Origin: JAGLHV01 sp023143305 [NCBI: Clostridia bacterium]
GTDB lineage: Bacteria; CBDUZB01; JAGLHV01
Length of the DNA: 64,000 nt
NCBI GenBank assembly: GCA_030637025.1
Contig: DAOVVV010000002.1
Coordinates: 31,799-95,798 of the forward strand
Direction of reading: 5' to 3'
Positions 7,964 to 17,439 of this stretch are shown piece by piece. Within the stretch, counting starts at the first letter, position 1. Each line of letters begins with the position of its first letter. The notes beneath the pieces are model-generated. The model searched no databases, was not told the origin of the DNA, and saw only the letters and a list, made by a program, of their open reading frames with translations. The position numbers and the translations under genes are program-made.

Positions 7964-9322
7964 CTATATACTTAATTTTTCCACCCTCTTTCCCCTTAAT
8001 GCCCAGTTAAAAACTTCATGAGTCACCATAATAGCGGTAAACATACTCACAAGAATACCTAAAGATAAAGTTACGGCAAAACCCTTTACCGGACCCGTAC
8101 CGAATTGGAAAAGAAAAGCAGCCGCAATTAAGGTAGTTATATTTGAATCCAAAATAGTTTTAAAAGCTTTCTGGTATCCGGCATCAATAGCTACCCGAAC
8201 CGTTTTTCCGCTTTTTAATTCTTCTCGAATACGCTCGAAAACAAGCACATTAGCATCTACCGACATACCAATAGTAAGTATAATTCCGGCCAGTCCGGGT
8301 AAAGTTAAAGTAGCATGTAAATAAGCCATTGCCCCTAAAACAAGTATTAAGTTTAAAAAAAGAGCAAATACTGCCACCGAACCGGATAACCTATAATAAA
8401 AAAGCATAAATAAAATTACTAAAACTGCTCCAATGCCCATAGCCATGGTGCCTTTTTTTATAGAATCTCTTCCTAAGGAAGGACCAACTGTTCGGTTTTC
8501 AATAACATTAACCGGCGCAGGTAAAGCACCGGCACGTAAAATAATGGCCAAATCTCTTGCTGTATCGGCATTAAAATTTCCTTCAATAATAGCATTACCA
8601 TCGGGAATTCTGCTTTTAATTACCGGTGCAGACTGCACTACGCCGTCTAAAACAATAGCCAGGTTTCTTTCAATATTATCTTCAGTAACCAGAGCGAACT
8701 TTTTTGCCCCTTCTTTATTAAACTTAATGGATACACAGGGGAAACCATATTTGCCGCCTATTTCTACTTTAGCATCAATTAAAGATGCCCCGGTAAGTTC
8801 CGCTTCTTTCTTCACTAAATATTCTCTTTCTTCTTTACCCGGCAATAATTCATAGCCTTCAGGTATATTTCCTTCTTTAGCTTCTGTCATTCTTCCCAGG
8901 TCATCTACTAATTTAAATTCTAAAAGAGCAGTTTTTCCAATAAGGTCCATAGCCCTCCGGGCATCTTTTATCCCGGGAAGCTGTACTACAATCCACTTAT
9001 CCCCCTGTTTGACAATCAAAGGTTCTGCAATACCAAACTGGTCTATCCTGTTGCGTACAATTTCAATAGCTCTGTCCACAGCCTCTTTTACTTTCATTCC
9101 CTCAGGCATTTTAGCAGTATCTACCTCTAAAATAAGATGCATTCCGCCACGTAAATCCAGGCCTAAATTTAATACCTTCCCCAAAAAAGGATTTCCCTCT
9201 TTTTCCATTATTTCTTTTTCTTCAGCACTCATTTTATACCAGGAATAAGTAGGATATAAAAACCAACAAGCTAAAAAAATAACTATTCCGATAAAAATAC
9301 ACTTAATTTGCCTTTGGGTCAT
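7964..9322 (-). CDS. secD: Protein translocase subunit SecD
   Basis: SecD is the larger SecDF subunit, a membrane protein of the RND superfamily with a big periplasmic domain. The 452-residue product shows an N-terminal helix, LGLDLRGGMHLILEV (D1 signature), the P1 periplasmic region with VVQLPGIKDARRAMDLIGKTA, and a C-terminal six-helix block with IGMSVDANVLVFERIREELK. The length is shorter than the 615 residues of E. coli SecD but typical of many other phyla. An HD-domain gene separates it from yajC, an arrangement seen in several bacterial lineages. Confidence 0.95.
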   Translation of the reverse strand: MTQRQIKCIFIGIVIFLACWFLYPTYSWYKMSAEEKEIMEKEGNPFLGKVLNLGLDLRGGMHLILEVDTAKMPEGMKVKEAVDRAIEIVRNRIDQFGIAEPLIVKQGDKWIVVQLPGIKDARRAMDLIGKTALLEFKLVDDLGRMTEAKEGNIPEGYELLPGKEEREYLVKKEAELTGASLIDAKVEIGGKYGFPCVSIKFNKEGAKKFALVTEDNIERNLAIVLDGVVQSAPVIKSRIPDGNAIIEGNFNADTARDLAIILRAGALPAPVNVIENRTVGPSLGRDSIKKGTMAMGIGAVLVILFMLFYYRLSGSVAVFALFLNLILVLGAMAYLHATLTLPGLAGIILTIGMSVDANVLVFERIREELKSGKTVRVAIDAGYQKAFKTILDSNITTLIAAAFLFQFGTGPVKGFAVTLSLGILVSMFTAIMVTHEVFNWALRGKRVEKLSI

Positions 9323-9366
9323 CTTTCTCCTCCTCGTTATTTTCTTATTACAAGATTAAAGTATAT

Positions 9367-10032
9367 CTACAGTAATTTTGTTTTATTTATAATCAGCTCA
9401 AATTTACAACTTAGAAACTGAGCTGCCTTTCGACACATAACCATACGGCTTAAAAATATTTCGAAATATTCCATTACCTGAGAAATAGTAACATCAATAT
9501 TCAATTCTAAAGTAATTGTTTTTTTCTCATTATTCACTCGTAAGAAAGATTTTTCAGCGGCATAATTTACCCGGTCATGGATATCAAAAGCCAGCACACT
9601 ATGATTATGTACACGGGTTCGGTGAACATCAGATTTATCCGCTAAGATTAAAGCTGCTGCAACTTCATTAATCGGTTCACCTGTAGACTCCTCATGATTA
9701 CCGATAGCACTGATTATAATCGCCACTTCTTCATTATTTAACCCTACATCCGGTAAAACATGCATAGCAATAAGAGCTCCTGATTGTTCATGTCCCTGTC
9801 TGTTTATAACATTACCAATATCATGTAAATATCCGGCAATTGCCCCTAATTTGCAAATCTGTTCTTCAAAATTTAAATGATTTAGTATATTGTAAGCAAT
9901 ATTAGAAACTAAATTAGCATGTCGACAACCATGTTCTGTATATCCAATAGTTTCCAGGCATTTATTAGCCCTTTCAACAAACGCTATTACCAACGGATGA
10001 TTTTTAATATCATCCACTTTTAGGTGTAACAT
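9367..10032 (-). CDS. HD-domain metal-dependent phosphohydrolase
   Basis: A 221-residue soluble protein with a complete HD-type metal site: a first histidine in GYTEHGCRHANLV (about residue 37), the diagnostic YLHDIGNV motif (about residues 68-75), histidine-bearing GNHEEST and the last aspartate in LILADKSDVHRTRVH. HD proteins hydrolyse nucleotides or other phosphoesters with a divalent metal; the substrate here is unknown. The C-terminal third is a strand-rich region of unclear function. It sits between yajC and secD, which is a recurrent neighbourhood, so it may be transcribed with the translocase genes, without implying a secretory role. Confidence 0.8.
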   Translation of the reverse strand: MLHLKVDDIKNHPLVIAFVERANKCLETIGYTEHGCRHANLVSNIAYNILNHLNFEEQICKLGAIAGYLHDIGNVINRQGHEQSGALIAMHVLPDVGLNNEEVAIIISAIGNHEESTGEPINEVAAALILADKSDVHRTRVHNHSVLAFDIHDRVNYAAEKSFLRVNNEKKTITLELNIDVTISQVMEYFEIFLSRMVMCRKAAQFLSCKFELIINKTKLL

Positions 10033-10101
10033 TTTTTTACCCCTTCCCTAATGCCGAATGTTGTATTATTTAAACTGTCTTTTATTTTAAATAATGAAAT
10101 T

Positions 10102-10398
10102 TTATTTTCCCTCTTTGCTTTCCAAAGAAGGCGTTAAAACCTGAGTTACTGCACTTTTAGCCAGTTGAATTTTTACTTCTTCGGCAATTTCAATTTCAAG
10201 AACAGCTGCTTTAATTCCTACAACAACCCCGTATACTCCACCGGAAGAAAGAACTTTGTCTCCCTTTTTTAAATTATTAAGCATTTCCTGATGTTCTTTG
10301 ACCTTTTTTTGCTGTGGCCGAATTACGAGAAAATAAAAAATGGCAAAAATTAAAATCCAGGGAAAAAACTGTACTAAAGGATTTCCTTGTGGCTGCAT
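10102..10398 (-). CDS. yajC: Preprotein translocase subunit YajC
   Basis: A 98-residue single-pass membrane protein. The N-terminus MQPQGNPLVQFFPWIL leads into one helix (about residues 10-27) ending in the conserved VIRPQQKKVKEHQEML, followed by GDKVLSSGGVYGVVVGI, which is the cytoplasmic barrel signature of YajC. YajC associates with SecDF. It lies between tgt and secD on the same strand, the order found in many bacteria. Confidence 0.95.
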   Translation of the reverse strand: MQPQGNPLVQFFPWILIFAIFYFLVIRPQQKKVKEHQEMLNNLKKGDKVLSSGGVYGVVVGIKAAVLEIEIAEEVKIQLAKSAVTQVLTPSLESKEGK

Positions 10399-10501
10399 TT
10401 ATTCCTCCTTAAAATATATTTTTTTAATTCTTATATTCAAACAAATCCAATAAGCCAATAAAATTATTTTTAATGATTCTCCTATTCACTCTCATTTTAT
10501 A

Positions 10502-11644
<1,143 letters not shown>

Positions 11645-11678
11645 TTAGTTTTAACCCGTCAAAAAAATAAACAAGCGG

Positions 11679-11707
11679 ATTATATCACATTTCCATAAAA
11701 ATGTAAA
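11679..11707 (-). promoter_or_regulatory. Sigma70-type promoter for the tgt-yajC-secDF run
   Basis: On the minus strand the sequence reads TTTACA, 17 bp, TATAAT, with a TG one base before the -10 hexamer (extended -10). The predicted transcription start is about 30 bases from the tgt start codon. Both boxes and the spacing fit the consensus for the housekeeping sigma factor encoded at 33259..34983. Confidence 0.75.
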
Positions 11708-11953
11708 ATAAAAAATAAATAAATTAACGTCAAGAACTTCGGAGAGATACTTTATTTCTTATGCCGAATGTTTATTTTGATCTTTTCCTTTCAAAACAGG
11801 TATCATGGCTTCTATTATAGTTATCTCCCATGCGAGTTAAAAGATATTTTTTTCAATGTCTTTCCTATTACCTTTCGTCCTATCTCTTTCTTTATCTCAA
11901 AAACCATTTTTTAGAGACTATCAAAATTTATTTCATCTTTTTCTATTTTTATC

Positions 11954-11982
11954 TTGACTTCAGAAAATTCTATGATTATACT
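11954..11982 (+). promoter_or_regulatory. Sigma70-type promoter for the NYN-domain gene
   Basis: TTGACT and TATACT are separated by exactly 17 bp on the plus strand, about 80 bp before the only plus-strand gene of the window. An AAAGGAG ribosome binding site follows near 12047. Confidence 0.7.
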
Positions 11983-12063
11983 TTTCATTAGTGTAGGATG
12001 GATTTAAACCTCTGGGATTTTTCTATTAAATGATAAATTTGAGTAAAAGGAGATAAATCAGGC

Positions 12064-12585
12064 ATGTCCCTTCATTATATAATTGATGGATATAATGTCA
12101 TAAAACAAGTTACTTATCTATCCGGTTTGAAATTAAAAAACGGCCGGGATAGTTTAATAAGTATTTTGGAAAAACATAGACCACAGGGAAGCCTAAAAAA
12201 TAAAGTTACTATCGTTTTCGATGGAAAAGACAATACCTTCATATCTCATAATATTTCTTCTGCTTCTCTTATAAAAACCAACAGTAACATTAATGTTATT
12301 TTTAGTAAAAATGAAACCGCGGACGATAAAATTAAAAGAATAGCAAGAAAAGCAATTAACCCTAAAATTCTAATAGTGATAACCGATGACAAAGAAATTC
12401 TATATTTCCTCAGGAGCTATGGAATAAAAACGCAAAGTGTAAAACAATTTCTTAAACCTATTTCTAAAAAAAATAAGTTCATAAAGAAATCACAACATTT
12501 TACCTCTCAAAAAAAACCTATTCTTTCCAGTGAAAAAGCAGTAGAAATAACCAGAGAACTTAAGAAAATATGGGATAAAAATTAA
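12064..12585 (+). CDS. NYN domain (YacP-like) putative RNase
   Basis: The only convincing plus-strand gene here, 173 residues. It begins MSLHYIIDGYNVIKQ, the signature start of the NYN/YacP group of PIN-fold nucleases, whose Bacillus member Rae1 cleaves mRNA on the ribosome. The expected acidic metal ligands are present: D in IIDGYNV, VFDGKDN, ADDKIKRIARK and VITDDKEIL. The C-terminal 50 residues are basic (lysine-rich), suitable for RNA or ribosome contact. The gene has its own promoter and an AAAGGAG ribosome binding site. Nuclease activity is inferred from the family; the RNA target is unknown. Confidence 0.85.
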   Translation: MSLHYIIDGYNVIKQVTYLSGLKLKNGRDSLISILEKHRPQGSLKNKVTIVFDGKDNTFISHNISSASLIKTNSNINVIFSKNETADDKIKRIARKAINPKILIVITDDKEILYFLRSYGIKTQSVKQFLKPISKKNKFIKKSQHFTSQKKPILSSEKAVEITRELKKIWDKN

Positions 12586-12667
12586 CCCTATTTAACCCTG
12601 CGGTTTACTTATTTCGGGAGGATTCGGATATCAGGATTTTATTCCGGCAAAAAAACATTCAGACGCT

Positions 12668-13768
12668 TTAAGATATGGATTCCACTGACGCCTGATCATA
12701 TTCTTTAGCTAAAGTTTGAATAAGTGTTTTAACGGAAACAATTTCTTTAGCTCGATAAGCATTAGCTCCGGCAAAAGCAAAACCTTCCTTAAGCTTTCCT
12801 TGTTTAGCATTAGTTAAGGCCAGACCGATACAATAAGGCGCATTTTTAAAATCACATACCTTTAAACATCTCCACACACATTTAAAAGGTTGTTTTATTC
12901 CAGCCATTACATCTTCCAAAAATTTATTTTTTATAGCCCTGCCCGGTAATCCTACGGGGCTATTAATTATAATAATATCTTCTTCCTTACAGTTCAAATA
13001 TTGCTCTTTGAACTTAATATCGGCATCACATTCAAAAGTAGTAACAAATCTGGTCGCCATTTGTACTCCCTGCACTCCTAATTGAATTAATTTATGAATA
13101 TCCTCCCCCGTATATACTCCTCCCCCGGCAATTACAGCAATATTTTTTTTGAATTGCTCTTGATACGATTTTACCAGAGAAATTATTTCCGGCAGTATTT
13201 TTTCCAATGAATAATCAGGATTATTGATTTGTTCTTTTTTAAAACCAAGATGTCCACCGGCTAACGGGCCTTCAACGACAATAGCATTGGGGACATAATT
13301 GTAGTTTTTTGCCCAATATTGAAATATAATTTTAACCGCTCTTGCGGAAGAGACAATAGGAACAATTTTTTCTATAATCTCCATCAATTTGCCGGGAGGA
13401 AATGTAGAAGGCCGTCTCATTGGAAGTCCTGCACCTAAAAAAACGAAATCCGCCCCTTCTTCTATTGATACATCTACCAGGTTATCAGAATCTGAAAGCG
13501 CTGTCATTATGTTTATACCGATAGCACCCGTAGTCATACTTTTTGCTTTTTTTATTTCCTTACGTAAAGCTCTTTCATTTGCCCCTGTGAAATTTACATT
13601 GAAATCAGGTTCGAGCATCCCAATACCTGCTGTGGCCATAACTCCAATACCTCCTTCATTAGCAACCGCAGCCGCTAAACCAGATAAAGAAATACCAACA
13701 CCCATTCCTCCTTGTATAATTGGTATATTTACTTCTAAATTGCCGATTCGTAATTTAGGGAAATTCAT
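12668..13768 (-). CDS. Nitronate monooxygenase-like NAD(P)H-dependent flavin oxidoreductase
   Basis: A 366-residue FMN-dependent TIM-barrel protein of the 2-nitropropane dioxygenase/FabK superfamily. Visible features are IIQGGMGVGISLSGLAAAVA with EGGIGVMATAG (FMN phosphate side), VFLGAGLPMRRP, IVVEGPLAGGHLG with the superfamily's conserved histidine, AGGGVYTGEDI and GVQGVQMATRFVTT. A cysteine-rich stretch near the C-terminus (CVWRCLKVCDFKNAPYC) may bind a metal or cluster and is an unusual feature. I place the start at the ATG at 13768, which has an AAGGAG ribosome binding site; a longer frame up to 13837 reads into the tRNA gene and is artefactual. Substrates could be nitronates, enoyl-ACP or another enone; sequence does not decide. 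Confidence 0.85.
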   Translation of the reverse strand: MNFPKLRIGNLEVNIPIIQGGMGVGISLSGLAAAVANEGGIGVMATAGIGMLEPDFNVNFTGANERALRKEIKKAKSMTTGAIGINIMTALSDSDNLVDVSIEEGADFVFLGAGLPMRRPSTFPPGKLMEIIEKIVPIVSSARAVKIIFQYWAKNYNYVPNAIVVEGPLAGGHLGFKKEQINNPDYSLEKILPEIISLVKSYQEQFKKNIAVIAGGGVYTGEDIHKLIQLGVQGVQMATRFVTTFECDADIKFKEQYLNCKEEDIIIINSPVGLPGRAIKNKFLEDVMAGIKQPFKCVWRCLKVCDFKNAPYCIGLALTNAKQGKLKEGFAFAGANAYRAKEIVSVKTLIQTLAKEYDQASVESIS

Positions 13769-13801
13769 ATTTTTTTCGTTCTCCTTTAAATCAATTTTTT
13801 T

Positions 13802-13879
13802 TGGTCGGGAAGGCGGGATTCGAACCCGCGACCTCACGGTCCCGAACCGTGCACGCTAACCGGGCTGCGCTACTTCCCG
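13802..13879 (-). tRNA. tRNA-Pro (anticodon CGG)
   Basis: A complete cloverleaf on the minus strand. Acceptor arms CGGGAAG and CTTCCCG pair perfectly, the anticodon stem is CACGG/CCGTG around loop TTCGGGA, giving anticodon CGG followed by G37 as expected for proline tRNAs, and the T arm carries TTCGAAT. The discriminator A and a genomically encoded CCA are present at the 3' end (13802-13804). It lies between the small exporter gene and the flavin oxidoreductase, so these may be co-transcribed. Confidence 0.96.
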
Positions 13880-13914
13880 TCTTATTTAATATTTTTATAC
13901 TGCTTTTTATCCGG

Positions 13915-14415
13915 TTAAAACAGTTTTATTACTCCCAAACTAGTTAAAGTCACCACAATTCCTGCTATCAATACCCCCAATATTATTGAAGGAAAAGCAT
14001 GTTTAAATTCAATGCCTAAAAGATAAGCCGCAGCACATCCCGACCAGGCACCGGTTACCGGTAGAGGAATAGCGACAAAAAAAATAAGTCCCAAAACCTC
14101 ATACCGTTCTATTTTCGCACTATGTTTTCTGGTACGGTTAAACCACCAGGTAAAAAACTTCTTTCCCCATAAAAACTGCATACACCATTTAGAAAAACAA
14201 TCCAAAAAGAGAAGCAAAGGAATTACCGGCAAAAAATTTCCTAATACTGCCAAACTAAATGCCTTTCCTGCTGAAAAATGAAATTTCCCCAGAGCTAAAG
14301 GAATCGCACCTCTTAATTCCGAAATAGGCATTGCTCCTAAAATTATAGTTATTATTTCCGGTGAAAACATCTTATCTAAAAAATCTACTATTCTTTCCAC
14401 AAAAAAACATCCCAT
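13915..14415 (-). CDS. Small multidrug export-type membrane protein (COG2426-like)
   Basis: A strongly hydrophobic protein of 166 residues from the chosen ATG at 14415. It carries the family's hallmark LGAMPISELRGAIPLALGKF, followed by GNFLPVIPLLLFLD, LFFVAIPLPVTGAWSGC and a last hydrophobic segment, for about four to five membrane helices. The name comes from an old annotation of a family whose transport role is not well established. A longer frame starts at 14490, but its first 25 residues do not resemble the family and have no better ribosome binding site. The gene lies 36 bp upstream of tRNA-Pro. Confidence 0.75.
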   Translation of the reverse strand: MGCFFVERIVDFLDKMFSPEIITIILGAMPISELRGAIPLALGKFHFSAGKAFSLAVLGNFLPVIPLLLFLDCFSKWCMQFLWGKKFFTWWFNRTRKHSAKIERYEVLGLIFFVAIPLPVTGAWSGCAAAYLLGIEFKHAFPSIILGVLIAGIVVTLTSLGVIKLF

Positions 14416-14654
14416 TTTTCTATATAATATTTTTATTCCAAACTTTACTTTAAAAAATAAAATCCCTAAATGCAACCTGCCAGGAAACATTAATCAGCCA
14501 TTCAATTTTTATCTTTATATCTTAATATAAAAATAAGCAATCTTATTTTTTTCAAATCTTTCTCATAAATATTTATTGCATGGATATTATACTTAATTTC
14601 AAACTAAAAAGCTATCTCTTATTTTTTTTATCACTTTCATCTAAATTTCAATCT

Positions 14655-16928
14655 TCATACTTTGGGGAACCTTACAATAAAAACAGTCCCTTTATTTACC
14701 TTGCTCTCTACGCTTATTGTACCATTATTATTTTCAATAGCCGCTTTAGCTATAGCTAAACCCAATCCTAACATTTTGCCCTTTGTGTTATAATAAAGCT
14801 CAAAAATTTTTTCAATATTTTTAAGATCAATCCCTATTCCCGTATCACTAAAAACAACCTCTATCTCTGTTTTTACTTCCCGTGTTTGAATTTTCAATTC
14901 TCCGCCATCAGGCATAGACTGATAAGCATTTAAAATTATATTCATAAAAGCATGTATCATCGGCACAGAACTTATTATAACTTCCTGTCTGGAAAGATTC
15001 AATTCTTTTATTATTTTTATATTCTCAGAAGAAGGTAAAGAAGATAAAGCTCTTTCAACTATTAAATCTATCTTTACCCTCATAGGTTTGTATTTGTCTA
15101 TTTCACAAAAAACCGAAACATCCCTCATTATTTTATCTGAAACATTAATCTTTTCATCTATCATTTGTAAATATCTATTAATTTTAAGATCTTTTTCTAC
15201 AAATTTATTATCCTTCATCCTTTTTTTTATCAAATATACTGCGTTTTTAATAGTAGCTAATGGACTACGTAAATCATGCCCAATTCCTTCTATTACCTGC
15301 CTTAATAAAACTAACTTTTCAGTTTCAATTATTTTTTTATTTGCTCCGGAAACATCTTCTTGTTGATGCTGCAAATTTTTATTAATAAGGATTATTTGTT
15401 TAAACCGATTTGCATTGTGAATAGCAAAAGCTATATTATCTGCCAGATTAGCCAGAATATACACCGATTTTTCTAAAAATTGATTTTGACCGGTAAAGCC
15501 AAAAAGTATTAAAAACCCAAGGTCTTCTTTCTTTTCCAATAAAAGGGGAACAATAAGCAAACTTTCTACTCCTGCCCGGGCAAACCATGGAAAGCCCTCT
15601 TTGTCATATTGAGAATAATTATCAATATACAAAAACTTTTCTTTTATAGATGTCATATACCCAATTAATCTTTCCTTTTCAGAAACAATCTTCCCTATTA
15701 AATCTTCCGAAACATTATAATAATAAGGAAAAACAAGTGTTTTTTTCTCCTTATCTTTTTGGGTTAAAGCCAGTATTCCTCCATCAGCGTTTATAAGTTT
15801 AATTGCCTCTCTTATTACTACAGACAATAATTTTTCCCATTCTATTGTAGAAGTTATACATCGATTAAACCGATTAAATTCTTCCGGTAATAATGATACT
15901 TCTCCCCTGTTAGTTTCTTGATTTTTTATCTGATTTTCTTTAACCGCCTTTTGTTTTCTAAACAGTATATTAAACAAAAAAATAATACTTAAAAAAACTA
16001 AACCAATTTGTATTCTTAAATTTTTAATAGAAGTTAAAGCTTTTTTACCATCTAATTCAACCACTAACCCCCATTTAAAATCAGGAATATACTGGTAAGC
16101 ACAAAGAGTTTTTTTTCCCTGAAAGTTGATATCCCGGATAATTCCACTTTTTCCTTTAAGAACATATTTCATTGCTTTAGCACAAGCAAAATTTGATAAA
16201 GGAATCGTGATTTGTAAAATCTCCCCGGACTGCAAAAGAGAAGGAGCAAATAAAATCATCTCTTCTTTTTTGCGCTTCCCCAAAAATACCTGAACTTCCT
16301 TATTTAATCCTGTATAATCAGTTAAAACATTTATTATTCTATGCGGCCGTGCTTTTATTCCTATTATCCCCAAAATATTTTTTTTATCTAAATCAAATAT
16401 TGGAGCAGAAAACTGGTAAAATAATGCTTTATTCTCAAAATACAAATACCCCTGGTAAAAATATTTACATCCTTGCAAATATACTTCAGAATGTTCCATA
16501 TTTTTACCTATATTTTTCTTTTTGGTACTGGCAATAATTTTTCCTTTATTATCTATGACAAATAGGTCATCAATATTGTCTGCAAAAAATTTCAAATCGG
16601 AAAGAATATCACTAAGTATCCGGTTAGTTTCTATTATGATATTATTGTTTTTTTTATTATTTGTTTTTATTCTTTTTAATTGAATCCGCAAATTTTTACG
16701 CTTAGCAATGGAGGCAATAATATTTGCATTATTTCTTATAACATCAGTAATCTGTTCTTTTTTTAAAACACAAATAGTCTCCATCCGTATAAAAATTTCT
16801 TTTTTTATTTTATTTTCAACTATAGCTAAATAAAAAAGGATCAAGCCTCCTATTACTAAACTTATGACCAAAAAGTCTTTAGCTATTTTTATTTTAAAAA
16901 ATCTCATTTTTTCTTTTTCTTTATTCAC
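14655..16928 (-). CDS. Membrane sensor histidine kinase (Cache-GAF-HisKA-HATPase)
   Basis: A 757-residue kinase. Order: membrane helix (about 12-34); an extracytoplasmic region of about 270 residues with Cache-like features (LFVIDNKGKIIASTKKKNIG, GYLYFENKALFYQFSAPIFD, GIIGIKARP); second helix (about 304-322); a GAF domain (about 355-505); a short coiled coil; HisKA with the phosphoacceptor in GIGHDLRSPLATIK; and HATPase_c with N box NIILNAYQSMPDGG, G1 DTGIGID and G2 GLGLAIAKAA. It probably senses a small ligand outside the membrane. There is no response regulator gene nearby, so it is an orphan kinase in this window. Neighbours are a DksA/TraR protein and the polyamine genes. Confidence 0.9.
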   Translation of the reverse strand: MNKEKEKMRFFKIKIAKDFLVISLVIGGLILFYLAIVENKIKKEIFIRMETICVLKKEQITDVIRNNANIIASIAKRKNLRIQLKRIKTNNKKNNNIIIETNRILSDILSDLKFFADNIDDLFVIDNKGKIIASTKKKNIGKNMEHSEVYLQGCKYFYQGYLYFENKALFYQFSAPIFDLDKKNILGIIGIKARPHRIINVLTDYTGLNKEVQVFLGKRKKEEMILFAPSLLQSGEILQITIPLSNFACAKAMKYVLKGKSGIIRDINFQGKKTLCAYQYIPDFKWGLVVELDGKKALTSIKNLRIQIGLVFLSIIFLFNILFRKQKAVKENQIKNQETNRGEVSLLPEEFNRFNRCITSTIEWEKLLSVVIREAIKLINADGGILALTQKDKEKKTLVFPYYYNVSEDLIGKIVSEKERLIGYMTSIKEKFLYIDNYSQYDKEGFPWFARAGVESLLIVPLLLEKKEDLGFLILFGFTGQNQFLEKSVYILANLADNIAFAIHNANRFKQIILINKNLQHQQEDVSGANKKIIETEKLVLLRQVIEGIGHDLRSPLATIKNAVYLIKKRMKDNKFVEKDLKINRYLQMIDEKINVSDKIMRDVSVFCEIDKYKPMRVKIDLIVERALSSLPSSENIKIIKELNLSRQEVIISSVPMIHAFMNIILNAYQSMPDGGELKIQTREVKTEIEVVFSDTGIGIDLKNIEKIFELYYNTKGKMLGLGLAIAKAAIENNNGTISVESKVNKGTVFIVRFPKV

Positions 16929-17043
16929 TAAAGCAATCCCCTGCTAGATTAAACCTTAAATCAATGATTAAAAAAATAACAACATTATCGTATAAAAAAT
17001 AAAAAAAACTTTAAGGTAAAAAAACAGAAAAGATATTATTCAC

Positions 17044-17397
17044 TTATTTCGGCCGGGATTCCATTTGAGACTTACAATTTATACAAAATTTAGCAAATGG
17101 CATTACCTTAAGCCTTTCAATTTCTATCTCTTTTCCGCACTTTTCGCAAGAGCCGTAAGTTCCCTTTTCTATCTTAAGAAGAGCATCTTCAACATTTCCT
17201 AAAATTCTTCTCTCATTATCATTTAACTCAAACAATAATTCTCGTTCCACTGAATCAAAAGCTGCATCAGCAATATCTCCCACTTCACCGGAAAGAAACT
17301 CTTTTTCTCCTTTACAATTTACCTGAACTATTTTTTTAATATCTTCTTTTTGTTCTACCAATTTTTTACGTAAGGACTCTAATTCTTTTTTTCTCAT
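17044..17397 (-). CDS. DksA/TraR family C4 zinc-finger protein
   Basis: A 117-residue protein with an N-terminal coiled coil (about residues 1-30), an acidic stretch DIADAAFDSVERELLFELNDNERR, and the C4 zinc finger GTYGSCEKCGKEI...FCINC in the C-terminal third. Family members bind in the secondary channel of RNA polymerase and tune promoters with ppGpp, or have related roles in stress and sporulation. The coiled-coil tip residues that define true DksA are not obvious, so I leave the symbol empty. It follows the decarboxylase gene by 43 bp. Confidence 0.85.
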   Translation of the reverse strand: MRKKELESLRKKLVEQKEDIKKIVQVNCKGEKEFLSGEVGDIADAAFDSVERELLFELNDNERRILGNVEDALLKIEKGTYGSCEKCGKEIEIERLKVMPFAKFCINCKSQMESRPK

Positions 17398-17439
17398 TTT
17401 CTCTCTCCTTTTTATTCAACTTCAATAATTATTTGACGA

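Noticed and set aside
8433-8855. 140-codon plus-strand frame opposite secD
   Set aside because: Antisense to a well-conserved gene; no homology pattern or start signal.
13769-13837. N-terminal extension of the nitronate monooxygenase-like gene
   Set aside because: It reads into tRNA-Pro; the ATG at 13768 has an AAGGAG site.
13389-13859. 156-codon plus-strand frame ending in GGIRTRDLTVPNRAR
   Set aside because: The tail is the usual false translation of the tRNA-Pro gene, and the rest is antisense to the flavin oxidoreductase.
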